64,000 bases of DNA from Methylocystis bryophila (lineage in GTDB: Bacteria; Pseudomonadota; Alphaproteobacteria; Rhizobiales; Beijerinckiaceae): the NCBI RefSeq assembly GCF_027925445.1, contig NZ_AP027149.1, forward strand, positions 1,984,001-2,048,000, written 5' to 3'. This document shows positions 44,625 to 53,524 of this stretch, in pieces (within the stretch, counting starts at the first letter, position 1; each line of letters opens with the position of its first letter). Below the pieces are notes generated by a model. The model did not search any database and was not told the DNA's origin. It saw only the letters and a program-made list of their open reading frames with translations. The position numbers and the translations under genes are program-made.

Positions 44625-45740
44625 ATGTCGCCCCGCCGCCTCATCACAGCCAGCGAACGGAGCAAGCTCGACCCGTTCGTCGTCGCCACCGGCGACGCCA
44701 GCCCGCGCGATCAGCGCGACCTGATGGAACGGCCGTTCTTCTCGTTGGCCAAGGCCAGGCGCACGGCGCCGATCCTCTACGAATCCGCCGGCGTTCGGGT
44801 CGAGGTCTACGCCGTGCCCGAACATGGCATGGCGACCATTTGGGACGCCGACATGCTGATCTGGGCGGCGAGCCAGATCGTCGAGGCCGAGAACCTCGGC
44901 TTCAAGACCTCGCGTTTCCTCCGCTTCACACCCTACCAGCTCCTGACCGCGATCGGTCGGCAGACCGGGGCCCGCGATTACAAGCTCCTGAAGGGCGCGC
45001 TCGCCCGCCTGCAATCGACCGTCATCCGCACCACCATCCGGGGCGGCGAACATTGGCGCCGTCACCAGTTCTCTTGGATCAACGAGTGGGAGGAATGCAC
45101 GACGCGCGACGGCCGCGTCGAGGGCATGGAGTTCGTGCTTCCCGATTGGTTCTACCGCGGCGTCATAGACCGCTCGCTCGTGCTGGCCATCGACCCGGCC
45201 TACTTCCGGCTGACCGGCGGCATCGAGCGCTGGCTCTATCGCGTCGCGCGCAAACACGCAGGTCGCCAGCCCAAAGGCTGGCTGTTCGAGATCGCGCATC
45301 TCCACGAGAAGTCCGGCAGCCTGGTGCGCCTCTCCGATTTCGCGCTCCAGATCCGGCGCATCGCCGCGCGCCAGCCGCTGCCTGGCTATCGCCTGCGCAT
45401 CGAGCGCGACGACCGGCGCGAGCTGCTGCGCATCCTGCCCGCCTACTTATCCACAGCCCCTGTGGATGGCGCTGTGGACGCGCTCGGGACTTCGCACGCA
45501 AACGGTATCGGGATTCCGCACGCAGCCCTATCGGGACTTCGCACGCACGAACCGCAGTTAACGCTTTGGCCAGAAACAGCGATTCCGGGCCTTAACTTAG
45601 AATCTAACTCAGAATCTAACTCTTGTAGTTGGCCCGCGCGATCTGCGGATAAGCGCGCCACCCCCGCTGCACGGACCTCCGAACCCCCGGAACAACAGCC
45701 GTCGCTGCCCTTCGGCCGCAGGCCGGGAGGGAAGAGATGA
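44625..45740 (+). CDS. repA: replication initiator RepA
   Basis: 371 aa from ATG 44625. The plasmid RepA core is visible (RDLMERPFFSLAKARR ... MATIWDADMLIWAASQIVEA ... PYQLLTAIGRQTGARDYKLL ... SWINEWEE). The C-terminus after ~residue 270 is low-complexity because its DNA carries a DnaA box, three iterons and tandem AT-rich repeats. It probably starts replication of the excised circle from those sites. It overlaps parA by four bases (ATGA). Confidence 0.9.
   Translation: MSPRRLITASERSKLDPFVVATGDASPRDQRDLMERPFFSLAKARRTAPILYESAGVRVEVYAVPEHGMATIWDADMLIWAASQIVEAENLGFKTSRFLRFTPYQLLTAIGRQTGARDYKLLKGALARLQSTVIRTTIRGGEHWRRHQFSWINEWEECTTRDGRVEGMEFVLPDWFYRGVIDRSLVLAIDPAYFRLTGGIERWLYRVARKHAGRQPKGWLFEIAHLHEKSGSLVRLSDFALQIRRIAARQPLPGYRLRIERDDRRELLRILPAYLSTAPVDGAVDALGTSHANGIGIPHAALSGLRTHEPQLTLWPETAIPGLNLESNSESNSCSWPARSADKRATPAARTSEPPEQQPSLPFGRRPGGKR
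45447..45622 (+). other. oriV: candidate replication origin inside the 3' end of repA
   Basis: Perfect DnaA box TTATCCACA (45447-45455), with a nearby TGTGGAT. Three 16-base iterons follow, starting at 45484, 45508 and 45531 (TCGGGACTTCGCACGC, TCGGGATTCCGCACGC, TCGGGACTTCGCACGC), spaced 24 and 23 bp. Then comes a perfect AT-rich tandem AGAATCTAACTC twice (45599-45622). This is the normal order of an iteron origin: DnaA box, Rep sites, unwinding repeats. Confidence 0.65.
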
Positions 45741-46375
45741 TCGTCGCTCTGCTCAACCAGAAGGGCGGCGTCGGCAAGACCACGCTTGCGCTTCATCTCG
45801 CCGGCGAGCTGGCGCTGCACGGCAAGCGCGTCACGCTGATCGATGCCGACCCCCAGGGCTCGGCGCTCGATTGGTCGGAGCAGCGGGCGCGCGAGAACGT
45901 CCCCCGGCTCTTCGGCGTGGTGGGTCTTGCGCGCGACACGCTCCATCGCGAGGCGCCCGAGATCGCGCGCACCGCTGATCATGTCGTCATCGACGGACCG
46001 CCGCGCGTCGCCGGCCTCATGCGCTCCGCGCTGCTCGCCGCCGACCTCGTGCTGATCCCGGTACAGCCGTCGCCGTTCGACGGCTGGGCCTCGGCCGAGA
46101 TGCTGGAGCTGCTGCGCGAAGCGCGCATCTATCGCCCGCAGATCGCGGCGCGCTTCGTGCTGAACCGCTGTGCGGCCCGCACGATCATCGCTCGCGAGAC
46201 GGCCGAAACGCTCGCCGATCACGATCCGTCGGTGCTCAACAGCACCATCGGCCAGCGGGTCATCTTCGCCGACGCCGCACAGTCCGGCCGGCTCGTCTTC
46301 GAACTTGCCGAGCAGAGCGCCGCGGCCCGCGAGATCGCCGCGCTCGCCGCTGAAGTCTCGAGGATTGCGCCATGA
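45737..46375 (+). CDS. parA: ParA-family partition ATPase
   Basis: 212 aa small ParA. Deviant Walker A LLNQKGGVGKTTLALHLAGE, Walker A' TLIDADPQGSALDW and Walker B DHVVIDGPPRV. It lacks an N-terminal helix-turn-helix, like type Ib ParA. It overlaps repA and the following RHH gene by four bases each, so the three are coupled. It positions the excised element for inheritance. Confidence 0.93.
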   Translation: MIVALLNQKGGVGKTTLALHLAGELALHGKRVTLIDADPQGSALDWSEQRARENVPRLFGVVGLARDTLHREAPEIARTADHVVIDGPPRVAGLMRSALLAADLVLIPVQPSPFDGWASAEMLELLREARIYRPQIAARFVLNRCAARTIIARETAETLADHDPSVLNSTIGQRVIFADAAQSGRLVFELAEQSAAAREIAALAAEVSRIAP

Positions 46376-46626
46376 GCGCGCGTGGCGCCCGACGCGGCTT
46401 CGCCGCCCGGCCTGGCGACGCCGAGAGCTGGATCAAGACGCCCGACGCCTCAAGCCGTCGCGGTGACGAGCCCTCCGCCTTCACCGCGCGCCTGACGATC
46501 GACGTCACGCCGGCACTGCGCGGCCGCATCAAGGTCGCCGCCTTCCGGCGCGGGATCACCGTCGCCGACATGCTGCGCGACCTCCTGGCGCGCGAGTTCC
46601 CCGCCGATCCCGGAGAGCGCTCATGA
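46372..46626 (+). CDS. RHH-type partition partner of ParA
   Basis: 84 aa. RLTIDVTPALRGRIKVAAFR followed by RGITVADMLRDLLAREFP is a ribbon-helix-helix of the CopG/ParG type, with a basic flexible N-terminus (arginine-finger-like tail). Directly coupled to ParA, so it is probably the centromere-binding protein. ATGA overlaps on both sides. Confidence 0.75.
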   Translation: MSARGARRGFAARPGDAESWIKTPDASSRRGDEPSAFTARLTIDVTPALRGRIKVAAFRRGITVADMLRDLLAREFPADPGERS

Positions 46627-47141
46627 ACGACAACGAGCCGTCGCCGCCGCGCGTCGTGCCGCCATCGCATCGGCGCACCGTCGCACTCACCCATGTCGAG
46701 CTGACCTGGATCGAGAGGAAGATCGAGCATTGGCTGCGCTTCGGCCGCCGCGCAGAGGAGAAGATCCTCGATCGCCGCCGCAGCATCTCGAGCTTCAAGC
46801 CAGGCAGCATCTTCGCGTTCGTGCGCTGGGCGTCGAACGACTATGGCACCGTCATCTCGCGCATGGATATCGTGCGGGCCGTCGAGCCTGGCGCACGTTT
46901 CCAGACGCTGCCTTTCGTGCGTCCCGGCGGCGAAATTCTGCTGCGCGTCGATAGCTGGGCCAAGGTCGAGCGCGTGTTGCAAGCGATCGACGCCGTCGAG
47001 GCGCTCGACATCGATCCCGCCGACGCCGCGCCCGAGTACTGGCGCCACCTCCATAACCGTCTCGCCGCGGGCCACGAGCCGCGCCCTTACACGCGCGATC
47101 AGCACGTCGCCTGGCTCAAGCGTCGGAGCGTCACGCTATGA
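46623..47141 (+). CDS. DUF2840 protein
   Basis: 172 aa. LTHVELTWIERKIEHWLRFG then RRAEEKILDRRRSISSFKPG, IFAFVRWASNDYGTVISRMD and LLRVDSWAKVERVLQAIDAV are the DUF2840 pattern, seen only on conjugative elements between parA and traF. It has a late R-P-Y-T-R-D-Q-H-V-A-W-L segment. Function unknown. Confidence 0.85.
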   Translation: MNDNEPSPPRVVPPSHRRTVALTHVELTWIERKIEHWLRFGRRAEEKILDRRRSISSFKPGSIFAFVRWASNDYGTVISRMDIVRAVEPGARFQTLPFVRPGGEILLRVDSWAKVERVLQAIDAVEALDIDPADAAPEYWRHLHNRLAAGHEPRPYTRDQHVAWLKRRSVTL

Positions 47142-47683
47142 CCCGCTTTGGCTACGTCATGACGACGTATTTCGCCATGCTCGTCTTCATCGGCTTGGCT
47201 TTCGTCCATCCGTCGCCGCGCCTGATCTGGAATGCCACGGCGAGCACGCCGACCGGGCTTTATGCGCTCCGCCCGGCCGGACAGCTCCATGCGCTCGAGC
47301 TGGTCGCCGTGCGCGCGCCCGAACCGATCGCCAGCTACCTGGCCGATGGCGGCTTTCTGCCCAAGGGCGTGCCGCTGCTGAAGCATGTGATGGCGCTGCC
47401 TGGGCAGACGGTGTGCCGCGCGGGCGATGCCGTCACCGTCGATCACATCCCCGTCGGCGCGGCGAGTGAGCACGATCACCTCGGCCGCCCGCTGCCCCGC
47501 TGGAGCGGCTGCCACACGCTCGGCCCGAGCGAAGTTTTCCTCATGAACCCGACCGTCCCCGACAGCCTGGACGGTCGCTACTTCGGTCCGCTTCCCACCA
47601 CCGCGATCGTCGCCCGCGCGGTCCCCTTGTGGACCGACGAGGCCGGTGACGGCCGCTTCGTGTGGCGCGCCGGCACCGATTGA
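47138..47683 (+). CDS. traF: TraF-like S26 conjugal signal peptidase
   Basis: 181 aa. One N-terminal transmembrane helix (residues ~8-26). The catalytic dyad is Ser36 in TASTPTGLYAL and Lys82 in LLKHVMALPGQTV, as in RP4 TraF. The family's late GPSEVFLMNP segment is present. TraF matures the TrbC pilin into a cyclic form. It overlaps the DUF2840 gene (ATGA). Confidence 0.9.
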   Translation: MTRFGYVMTTYFAMLVFIGLAFVHPSPRLIWNATASTPTGLYALRPAGQLHALELVAVRAPEPIASYLADGGFLPKGVPLLKHVMALPGQTVCRAGDAVTVDHIPVGAASEHDHLGRPLPRWSGCHTLGPSEVFLMNPTVPDSLDGRYFGPLPTTAIVARAVPLWTDEAGDGRFVWRAGTD

Positions 47684-47719
47684 CCCGCTTCTTAGGCCCG
47701 CCAACAACGGAGGTTTTCC

Positions 47720-48055
47720 ATGGCGCAGATTGGTCAGTTCACCCGCGACAAGTCCGGCTTCACCGGACGCATCCAGACGCTCTTCTTCACCCAAGACCTC
47801 TCCCTCGTTCCGGCCGAATTCTCCGATGCCGAGAATGCTCCCGACTATCGGGTCCGCATGGGGGACGGCGATGGCCCGGAGATCGGCGCGGGCTGGAAGC
47901 GCACCGGCGAGAAGGCCGGCGAGTATGTCTCCCTCGTCATCGACGATCCCGCGCTCGCGCAGCCGATCCGCGCCAACCTCTTCCAGTCGGGCGACGACAA
48001 GTCCGCCTGGGTGCTGAACTGGAATCGTCCGCCCAAGCGCGGCGATCGGGGCTGA
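47720..48055 (+). CDS. DUF736-family protein (copy 2)
   Basis: 111 aa: MAQIGQFTRDKSGFTGRIQT ... DYRVRMGDGDGPEIGAGW ... QPIRANLFQSGDD. Paralogue of the gene at 41235. It lies between traF and a lytic transglycosylase gene. Role unknown. Confidence 0.88.
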   Translation: MAQIGQFTRDKSGFTGRIQTLFFTQDLSLVPAEFSDAENAPDYRVRMGDGDGPEIGAGWKRTGEKAGEYVSLVIDDPALAQPIRANLFQSGDDKSAWVLNWNRPPKRGDRG

Positions 48056-48059
48056 TCGC

Positions 48060-48776
48060 ATGCGGTGCGCACTTCTTCTGCTCGCCAGCGTGACGGCGCT
48101 CGGCATGCCCGCCGCCGCCGTCCACGCTCAGGCGGCGCCGATCTCGGTGCAGTCGGCAAGCGATCCCTACGCCGGCCTGATCGCCGAAGCCGCGCAACGC
48201 TTCGGCATCCCAGCGGCGTGGATACGGGCGATCATGCGGATCGAGAGCCGTGGCGATCGGCGCGCCATCTCACCCAAGGGCGCGATAGGGTTGATGCAGC
48301 TCATGCCCGAGACATGGGCTGCGCTTCGCGCTCGCTACGGCCTTGGGCGCGACGCGTTCGATCCGCACGACAACATCCTGGCGGGCGCGGCTTTCCTGCG
48401 CGAGATGCACGACCGCTATGGATCGCCGGGATTCCTCGCGGCGTACAATGCCGGGCCTGGGCGATACGAAGATTATCGCGACCGCCATCGTCCGCTGCCG
48501 CCGGAGACCGTCGCTTACGTGGCTGCACTCGTCCCTTTTGTCGGGGACGGCGCGACCGATGGGCCTGTCCTCGTGGCGGCCTCGAGTCCGCCGTCCTGGA
48601 CACAGGCCCCGCTCTTCATCACGCGATCGGCAAGCGCTGAACCTGCCGATCGCGCCACATCCAAACAGCCGTCGAGCGATGCGCCGGCCGTCGTCGCGGT
48701 GCGCGATCTGTCCGCCATCGCACCGCAATCCGATGGCCTGTTCGTCCACGTTTCCGCAACGGGGCCGAAGCCGTGA
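48060..48776 (+). CDS. lytic transglycosylase (VirB1/TrbN-like)
   Basis: 238 aa. Signal peptide (ends VHAQA, ~residue 23). SLT domain: AQRFGIPAAWIRAIMRIESR with catalytic Glu62, SPKGAIGLMQLMPETW, and AYNAGPGRYEDY. The C-terminal ~100 residues are Pro/Ser-rich. It opens the peptidoglycan so the mating channel can be built. The last enzyme gene before the oriT-like region. Confidence 0.9.
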   Translation: MRCALLLLASVTALGMPAAAVHAQAAPISVQSASDPYAGLIAEAAQRFGIPAAWIRAIMRIESRGDRRAISPKGAIGLMQLMPETWAALRARYGLGRDAFDPHDNILAGAAFLREMHDRYGSPGFLAAYNAGPGRYEDYRDRHRPLPPETVAYVAALVPFVGDGATDGPVLVAASSPPSWTQAPLFITRSASAEPADRATSKQPSSDAPAVVAVRDLSAIAPQSDGLFVHVSATGPKP

Positions 48777-49130
48777 TCGCGCCGCTCTCCCGTCGACGGA
48801 CCGCCACATCACCTCGGTCGGCTCGCGCCTTCCGTGTCGGCTCGGCGGCTTCAGACGGCTCAAAGCGCTACATCGCAGTTACGGCGCGCGATTTCGCAAT
48901 CAGGCGCGGCGTGACGTGTTTCCGAGAAAAAGGAAGGGCGGATAGGGGAGGAGCGCAGGAACCGACCGACAGAGGGCGAGATAAAAGGCCGCAAGGTGCG
49001 GCTCGGTCGGTCGGTTGTTTTTATTGGGATTTTTCAGCGATCCGGCAATGTACGGCCCTGGGGCGCAAGGTGCGCCGGACCCACAACGCTTTGCCGGAGC
49101 TGACTTTTCCGCACATTGCCGGGGCCGGCG
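48777..49130. other. oriT: oriT candidate region
   Basis: Non-coding region between the transglycosylase gene and the relaxase, the usual oriT place. An outer repeat AACCGACCGAC / GTCGGTCGGTT (48960-48970, 49006-49016) encloses hairpin GCCGCA-AGG-TGCGGC (48988-49002). A second hairpin GGCGCA-AGG-TGCGCC (49062-49076) has the same loop and inner bases. A T-rich stretch lies between. No IncP-type nic consensus was recognised. Confidence 0.6.
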
Positions 49131-50870
49131 ATGGCTGACGAGAACGATTTCCAGCCTCGCCCTGGCCGCATCCGCTCGACCCGCAGTCAGCGCGCGAAGC
49201 CCTTCATCGCCCAGGCGCTCGCCGCCGCCCAACGCGCCGGCGGCGGCGTCTCGCGACAGGGCATGCTCAGAAGTGGGAAGCGCTCGACGTTCGGCCGCGG
49301 CCGGGTCGCCAGCGTGCAGGCGAACCGTCTGCTCACCGGCCGCTCGCGTCTAGTGACGATCAAGACCCGCGTCGTCCGTCATGCGGCGAGATCAGCGCCG
49401 CTCTCGGCCCACCTCGGCTATCTCCGTCGCGAGGGCGTCACCCGGGACGGGGAGAAGGTCAGGCTGTTCGGACCGGAGACGGAGGATGCCGATCCCAAGG
49501 CCTTCGCCGAGCGCTCTCAAGATGATCGCCACCATTTCCGATTCATCGTCTCACCCGAGGATGCCGCCGAGCTGTCCGACCTCAAGGGCTTCGCCCGCGA
49601 CCTGGTCGGCCAGATGGAGAAAGATCTCGGCACCAAGCTCGATTGGGTCGCCGTCGATCACTGGAACACCCAGCATCCGCACGTCCACATCATCGTGCGC
49701 GGCGTCGCCGACGACGGGCAGGACCTCGTCATCTCGCGCGACTACATCAAAGAAGGCATGCGCGCCCGCGCCCAGGACCTGGTGACGCAAGAACTGGGAC
49801 TGCGCAGCGATCTCGACATCCGTCGCGCGCTCGAGCGCCAAGTCGACGCCGAGCGCTGGACCCAGCTCGACCGGCAGCTCGCCCGCGACGCCGATCGGCA
49901 CGGCGTCATCGACCTCGCGCCGGATGCGGGACGCCAGCCTGATCCGTTCGAAGCGCTCAAAGTCGGACGATTGCGGCGCCTGGAGGGTCTTGGTCTCGCG
50001 CACCAGCTCGGGCCGGGTCAATGGACGATGGACTCGGCCGCCGAGACGACCTTACGCGAGCTGGGCGAGCGCGGCGACATCATCAAGCGCATCCACCGTA
50101 GCCTGACCGAGCGGGGCATCGAGCGAGCCGCTGCGAGCTATGTGCTCGCTGGCGAGAGCCTGGATGTCCCGATCATCGGCCGCCTGGTCGATCGCGGTCT
50201 CGACGATGAGCTGAAGGGTACGGCCTACGCCGTGGTCGACGGCGTGGACGGGCGGACCCACCACATCAAGCTTCCCGATCTCGACGCCGCCGGCGACAGC
50301 GCGCCGGGCTCCATCGTCGAGTTGCGCAAATTCGACGACGCGCAAGGCCGGCGTCGCGTCGCCATTGCGGTGCGTTCCGACCTCGCCATCGAAGATCAGG
50401 TGACGGCGAGCGGCGCAACCTGGCTCGATCGCCAGGCGGTCGCGCGCGATCCGGTGGCGCTCGGCCAGGCAGGCTTCGGCGCCGAGGTCCGCGAGGCGAT
50501 GGATCGCCGGGCGAACCAGCTCATCGAGCAGGGCCTCGCCGAGCGACAGGCGCGGGGGATCGTGTTCGCCTCCGGCCTGATCGGAACGCTTCGACGGCGG
50601 GAGGTGGAGGTGCTGGGCGAGCGCCTCGCCGCCGAAACGGGCCAGCCGTTCAACGGCGCTGCGACGGGCGAGTATGTCGCCGGGACCTACCGACAACGCT
50701 TCGCGCTCGCTTCCGGCCGCTTCGCCATGATCGATGACGGCCTCGGCTTCCAGCTCGTGCCCTGGACGCCCTCCCTAGAAAAGCAGCTCGGCCGCCACGT
50801 CTCCGGCGTCGCCCGAGCCGATGGCGGGATCGACTGGGGCTTCGGCCGCAACCGGGGGCTTGGGCTGTGA
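49131..50870 (+). CDS. rlxS: DUF3363 relaxase (RlxS)
   Basis: 579 aa. N-terminal mobilisation nuclease: SAHLGYLRREGVTR with the candidate Tyr97, DDRHHFRFIVSPED, and the metal-binding HUH cluster His182/His184/His186 in NTQHPHVHIIVRG. The DUF3363 C-terminal domain follows. It nicks oriT and leads the strand into the recipient. It is the intact copy of the relaxase broken at 5535-7649. The next gene, traG, follows closely. Confidence 0.92.
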   Translation: MADENDFQPRPGRIRSTRSQRAKPFIAQALAAAQRAGGGVSRQGMLRSGKRSTFGRGRVASVQANRLLTGRSRLVTIKTRVVRHAARSAPLSAHLGYLRREGVTRDGEKVRLFGPETEDADPKAFAERSQDDRHHFRFIVSPEDAAELSDLKGFARDLVGQMEKDLGTKLDWVAVDHWNTQHPHVHIIVRGVADDGQDLVISRDYIKEGMRARAQDLVTQELGLRSDLDIRRALERQVDAERWTQLDRQLARDADRHGVIDLAPDAGRQPDPFEALKVGRLRRLEGLGLAHQLGPGQWTMDSAAETTLRELGERGDIIKRIHRSLTERGIERAAASYVLAGESLDVPIIGRLVDRGLDDELKGTAYAVVDGVDGRTHHIKLPDLDAAGDSAPGSIVELRKFDDAQGRRRVAIAVRSDLAIEDQVTASGATWLDRQAVARDPVALGQAGFGAEVREAMDRRANQLIEQGLAERQARGIVFASGLIGTLRRREVEVLGERLAAETGQPFNGAATGEYVAGTYRQRFALASGRFAMIDDGLGFQLVPWTPSLEKQLGRHVSGVARADGGIDWGFGRNRGLGL

Positions 50871-50911
50871 ACGATCCCTCCAATCGCCGACCTCAGGAAA
50901 GGACGTCTTCT

Positions 50912-52894
50912 ATGTCCGCGACCAAGATTCTCTGGGGCCAAGTCATCACCGTCTTTGCGATCGTCCTGCTGGCGATCTGGAGCGCGACGGAGTGGACGGC
51001 TTGGCGCCTCGGCTTTCAACCGCAACTCGGCCATCCTTGGTTCGAGCTGCTGCATTTCCCGTTCTACCTTCCACCGGCCTTCTTCTGGTGGTGGTACGCC
51101 TACGACGCCTACGCGCCCGACATCTTCATCGAGGGAGCCTACATCGCCGCATCGGGTGGGATCATCGCCGCGGCTGTCGCGATCGGCATGTCCGTCTGGC
51201 GCGCCCGCGAGGCGAAGAATGCCGAGACCTACGGCTCTGCCCGCTGGGCGCAGCCGAAGGAGATCGAAGCCGCTGGACTCAGCGGACCCGATGGCGTCGT
51301 GCTGGGCCGCTACCAGCGCAGCTATTTGCGCCACGATGGGCCGGAGCATGTGTTGTGCTTCGCGCCGACGCGATCGGGCAAAGGCGTCGGCCTCGTCATC
51401 CCTTCGCTCTTGACCTGGCCGGGCTCGGCGATCGTCCACGACATCAAGGGCGAAAACTGGCAGCTCACCGCTGGCTTCCGCGCCCAGCACGGCCGCGTGC
51501 TCCTGTTCGATCCCACCAATGCGAAGTCGTCGGCCTACAATCCGCTGCTGGAGGTGCGCCGCGGCGAGTGGGAGGTGCGCGACGTCCAGAACATCGCCGA
51601 CATCCTGGTCGATCCCGAAGGAAGTCTCGAAAAGCGAAACCATTGGGAGAAGACCAGTCACGCGCTCCTGGTCGGCGCCATCCTACACGTCCTCTATGCG
51701 GAGGCTGACAAGACGCTCGCCGGCGTCGCGTCATTCCTCTCCGATCCCAAGCGGCCGATCGAGTCGACCTTGGCGGCGATGATGAAGACCCCCCATCTTG
51801 GCGAGGCCGGCGTCCATCCCGTCGTCGCGTCCGCGGCCCGCGAGTTGCTGAACAAGTCCGGCAATGAGCGGTCCGGCGTCTTGAGCACGGCCATGTCGTT
51901 CCTCGGCCTCTACCGCGATCCGGTGGTCGCGGAGGTGACCAGGCGCTGCGATTGGCGAATAGGCGACATCGTCGCTGTGGAGCGACCGACGACGCTCTAC
52001 CTCGTGGTGCCGCCCTCGGACATCAACCGCACCAAGCCGCTGATCCGCCTGATCCTCAACCAGATCGGCCGGCGGCTCACGGAGGACCTGCTGGCCAAGG
52101 CCGGTCGGCGACGGCTGCTCCTGATGCTCGACGAGTTCCCAGCGCTGGGGCGGCTCGACTTCTTCGAGTCCGCGCTCGCCTTCATGGCGGGCTACGGGAT
52201 CAAGAGCTTTCTCATCGCCCAGTCGCTGAACCAGATCGAGAAGGCTTACGGGCCGAACAACTCGATCCTCGACAACTGTCATGTGCGGGTCAGCTTCGCC
52301 ACCAATGACGAGCGCACCGCCAAGCGGGTCAGCGACGCGCTCGGCACGGCGACCGAAATGAAGGCCATGAAGAACTATGCCGGCAGCCGGCTGTCGCCCT
52401 GGCTCGGACATCTGATGGTCTCCCGATCGGAGACGGCGCGCCCGCTGCTCACGCCGGGCGAGGTCATGCAACTCCCGCCTACCGACGAGATCGTCATGGT
52501 GTCTGGCGTCCATCCGATCCGCGCGAGGAAGGCGCGCTACTACGAGGATGCGCGGTTGCAGGAGCGCATCCTGCCGCCGCCTGCGCCGACGCAGCCGAAA
52601 GTGAGTCGTTCCGACGACTGGAGTTCACGGCCATTGCCCCCGCGGCCGCCGGCGCCAGCTGCGCGTGACGGCGAGGAGGCCGACGATGAAGACCCGAAGA
52701 ACTCGGACCGCCGTCGCCAGCCTGAACTGAACCAGGAGACGGTCGAGAAGAAGCAGCCGATCGACAACGAATTCGCCCTCGATCCGACCGACGAGCTTGA
52801 GGAGGATGCGCCCCGCGTAGGTCGGATGAACGACCTCATGCAGGGCTTGGCGCGCCAAGCCTCCCTCGACCCCGGCGACGACCTGGGACTGTGA
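50912..52894 (+). CDS. traG: TraG/VirD4-type coupling protein
   Basis: 660 aa. The start was chosen at ATG 50912 behind AGGAAAGGACG; a GTG at 50867 overlapping the relaxase stop is possible. Transmembrane helices at ~8-28, 50-65 and 75-97. Walker A APTRSGKG at residues 151-158; Walker B LLLMLDEFPALG. The acidic Pro-rich C-terminus ends the protein. It couples the relaxase-DNA complex to the Trb channel. Confidence 0.93.
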   Translation: MSATKILWGQVITVFAIVLLAIWSATEWTAWRLGFQPQLGHPWFELLHFPFYLPPAFFWWWYAYDAYAPDIFIEGAYIAASGGIIAAAVAIGMSVWRAREAKNAETYGSARWAQPKEIEAAGLSGPDGVVLGRYQRSYLRHDGPEHVLCFAPTRSGKGVGLVIPSLLTWPGSAIVHDIKGENWQLTAGFRAQHGRVLLFDPTNAKSSAYNPLLEVRRGEWEVRDVQNIADILVDPEGSLEKRNHWEKTSHALLVGAILHVLYAEADKTLAGVASFLSDPKRPIESTLAAMMKTPHLGEAGVHPVVASAARELLNKSGNERSGVLSTAMSFLGLYRDPVVAEVTRRCDWRIGDIVAVERPTTLYLVVPPSDINRTKPLIRLILNQIGRRLTEDLLAKAGRRRLLLMLDEFPALGRLDFFESALAFMAGYGIKSFLIAQSLNQIEKAYGPNNSILDNCHVRVSFATNDERTAKRVSDALGTATEMKAMKNYAGSRLSPWLGHLMVSRSETARPLLTPGEVMQLPPTDEIVMVSGVHPIRARKARYYEDARLQERILPPPAPTQPKVSRSDDWSSRPLPPRPPAPAARDGEEADDEDPKNSDRRRQPELNQETVEKKQPIDNEFALDPTDELEEDAPRVGRMNDLMQGLARQASLDPGDDLGL

Positions 52895-52901
52895 GGCTGG
52901 G

Positions 52902-53348
52902 ATGCCGGCGCCGAAGAAGAAGGCCCAGATCTCCGTCTATCTCGATCCGGACGTGATGCGGTCCCTGTCCGTCTACGCGGCGCGGCGAGAGCAACCGATG
53001 TCGCTGATCGCCGAGGCCGCCATCGCCTCGTTCCTTTCGCCGGACGCAGATGAGCGGCGCGAGGCTGCCATCGCCAAACGCCTCGATCAGCAGGACCGGC
53101 GCCTGGCGCGGCTCGAGCGCGACGTCGGCATCGCCGTCGAGACGCTCGCCCTGTTCATCCGCTTCTGGCTCACCACGACACCGGCGCTTCCTGAACCGGC
53201 TGCCAAGGCGGCGCGGGCGCAGGCTGGACCTCGCTACGACAACTTCGTCGCCGCGCTTGGCCGGCGCCTCAGCCAGGGGCCAAAGCTTCGGCAAGAGATC
53301 CCCGACGATGCGCGGGAAGACCCGACTCGATCGGCGGACACCGACTAG
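52902..53348 (+). CDS. CopG/RHH-type protein next to traG
   Basis: 148 aa. KKKAQISVYLDPDVMRSLSV followed by YAARREQPMSLIAEAAIASF is a ribbon-helix-helix, then a coiled coil (RLDQQDRRLARLERDVGIAV) and a membrane-like helix. Found in the same place in other Trb-type ICEs; probably an accessory DNA-binding protein of the transfer complex. It starts eight bases after traG. Confidence 0.8.
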   Translation: MPAPKKKAQISVYLDPDVMRSLSVYAARREQPMSLIAEAAIASFLSPDADERREAAIAKRLDQQDRRLARLERDVGIAVETLALFIRFWLTTTPALPEPAAKAARAQAGPRYDNFVAALGRRLSQGPKLRQEIPDDAREDPTRSADTD

Positions 53349-53524
53349 ACGCGATCCCGAATAACCGGAGCATCACCGAAGCCGTTGAAACCGAGTCCGC
53401 ACCCAGCAAGTATTTTTTCTCTGCTTTACGCCTGGTCCCTACGCCATCTGAATACTTGTTGAATCGCCCTACTTACTGCCTTTTCTAATCGTCCCCGTCG
53501 CTAGTCGCGTGTCGCGATTTGCCA

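Noticed and set aside
45484..45546. CRISPR-like array
   Set aside because: Three 16-base repeats with 7-8-base spacers inside repA are iterons; repeats and spacers are too short for CRISPR and no cas genes exist.
48773..49138. 121-codon frame after the transglycosylase
   Set aside because: Low-complexity, no family, and it covers the inverted repeats expected of oriT upstream of the relaxase.
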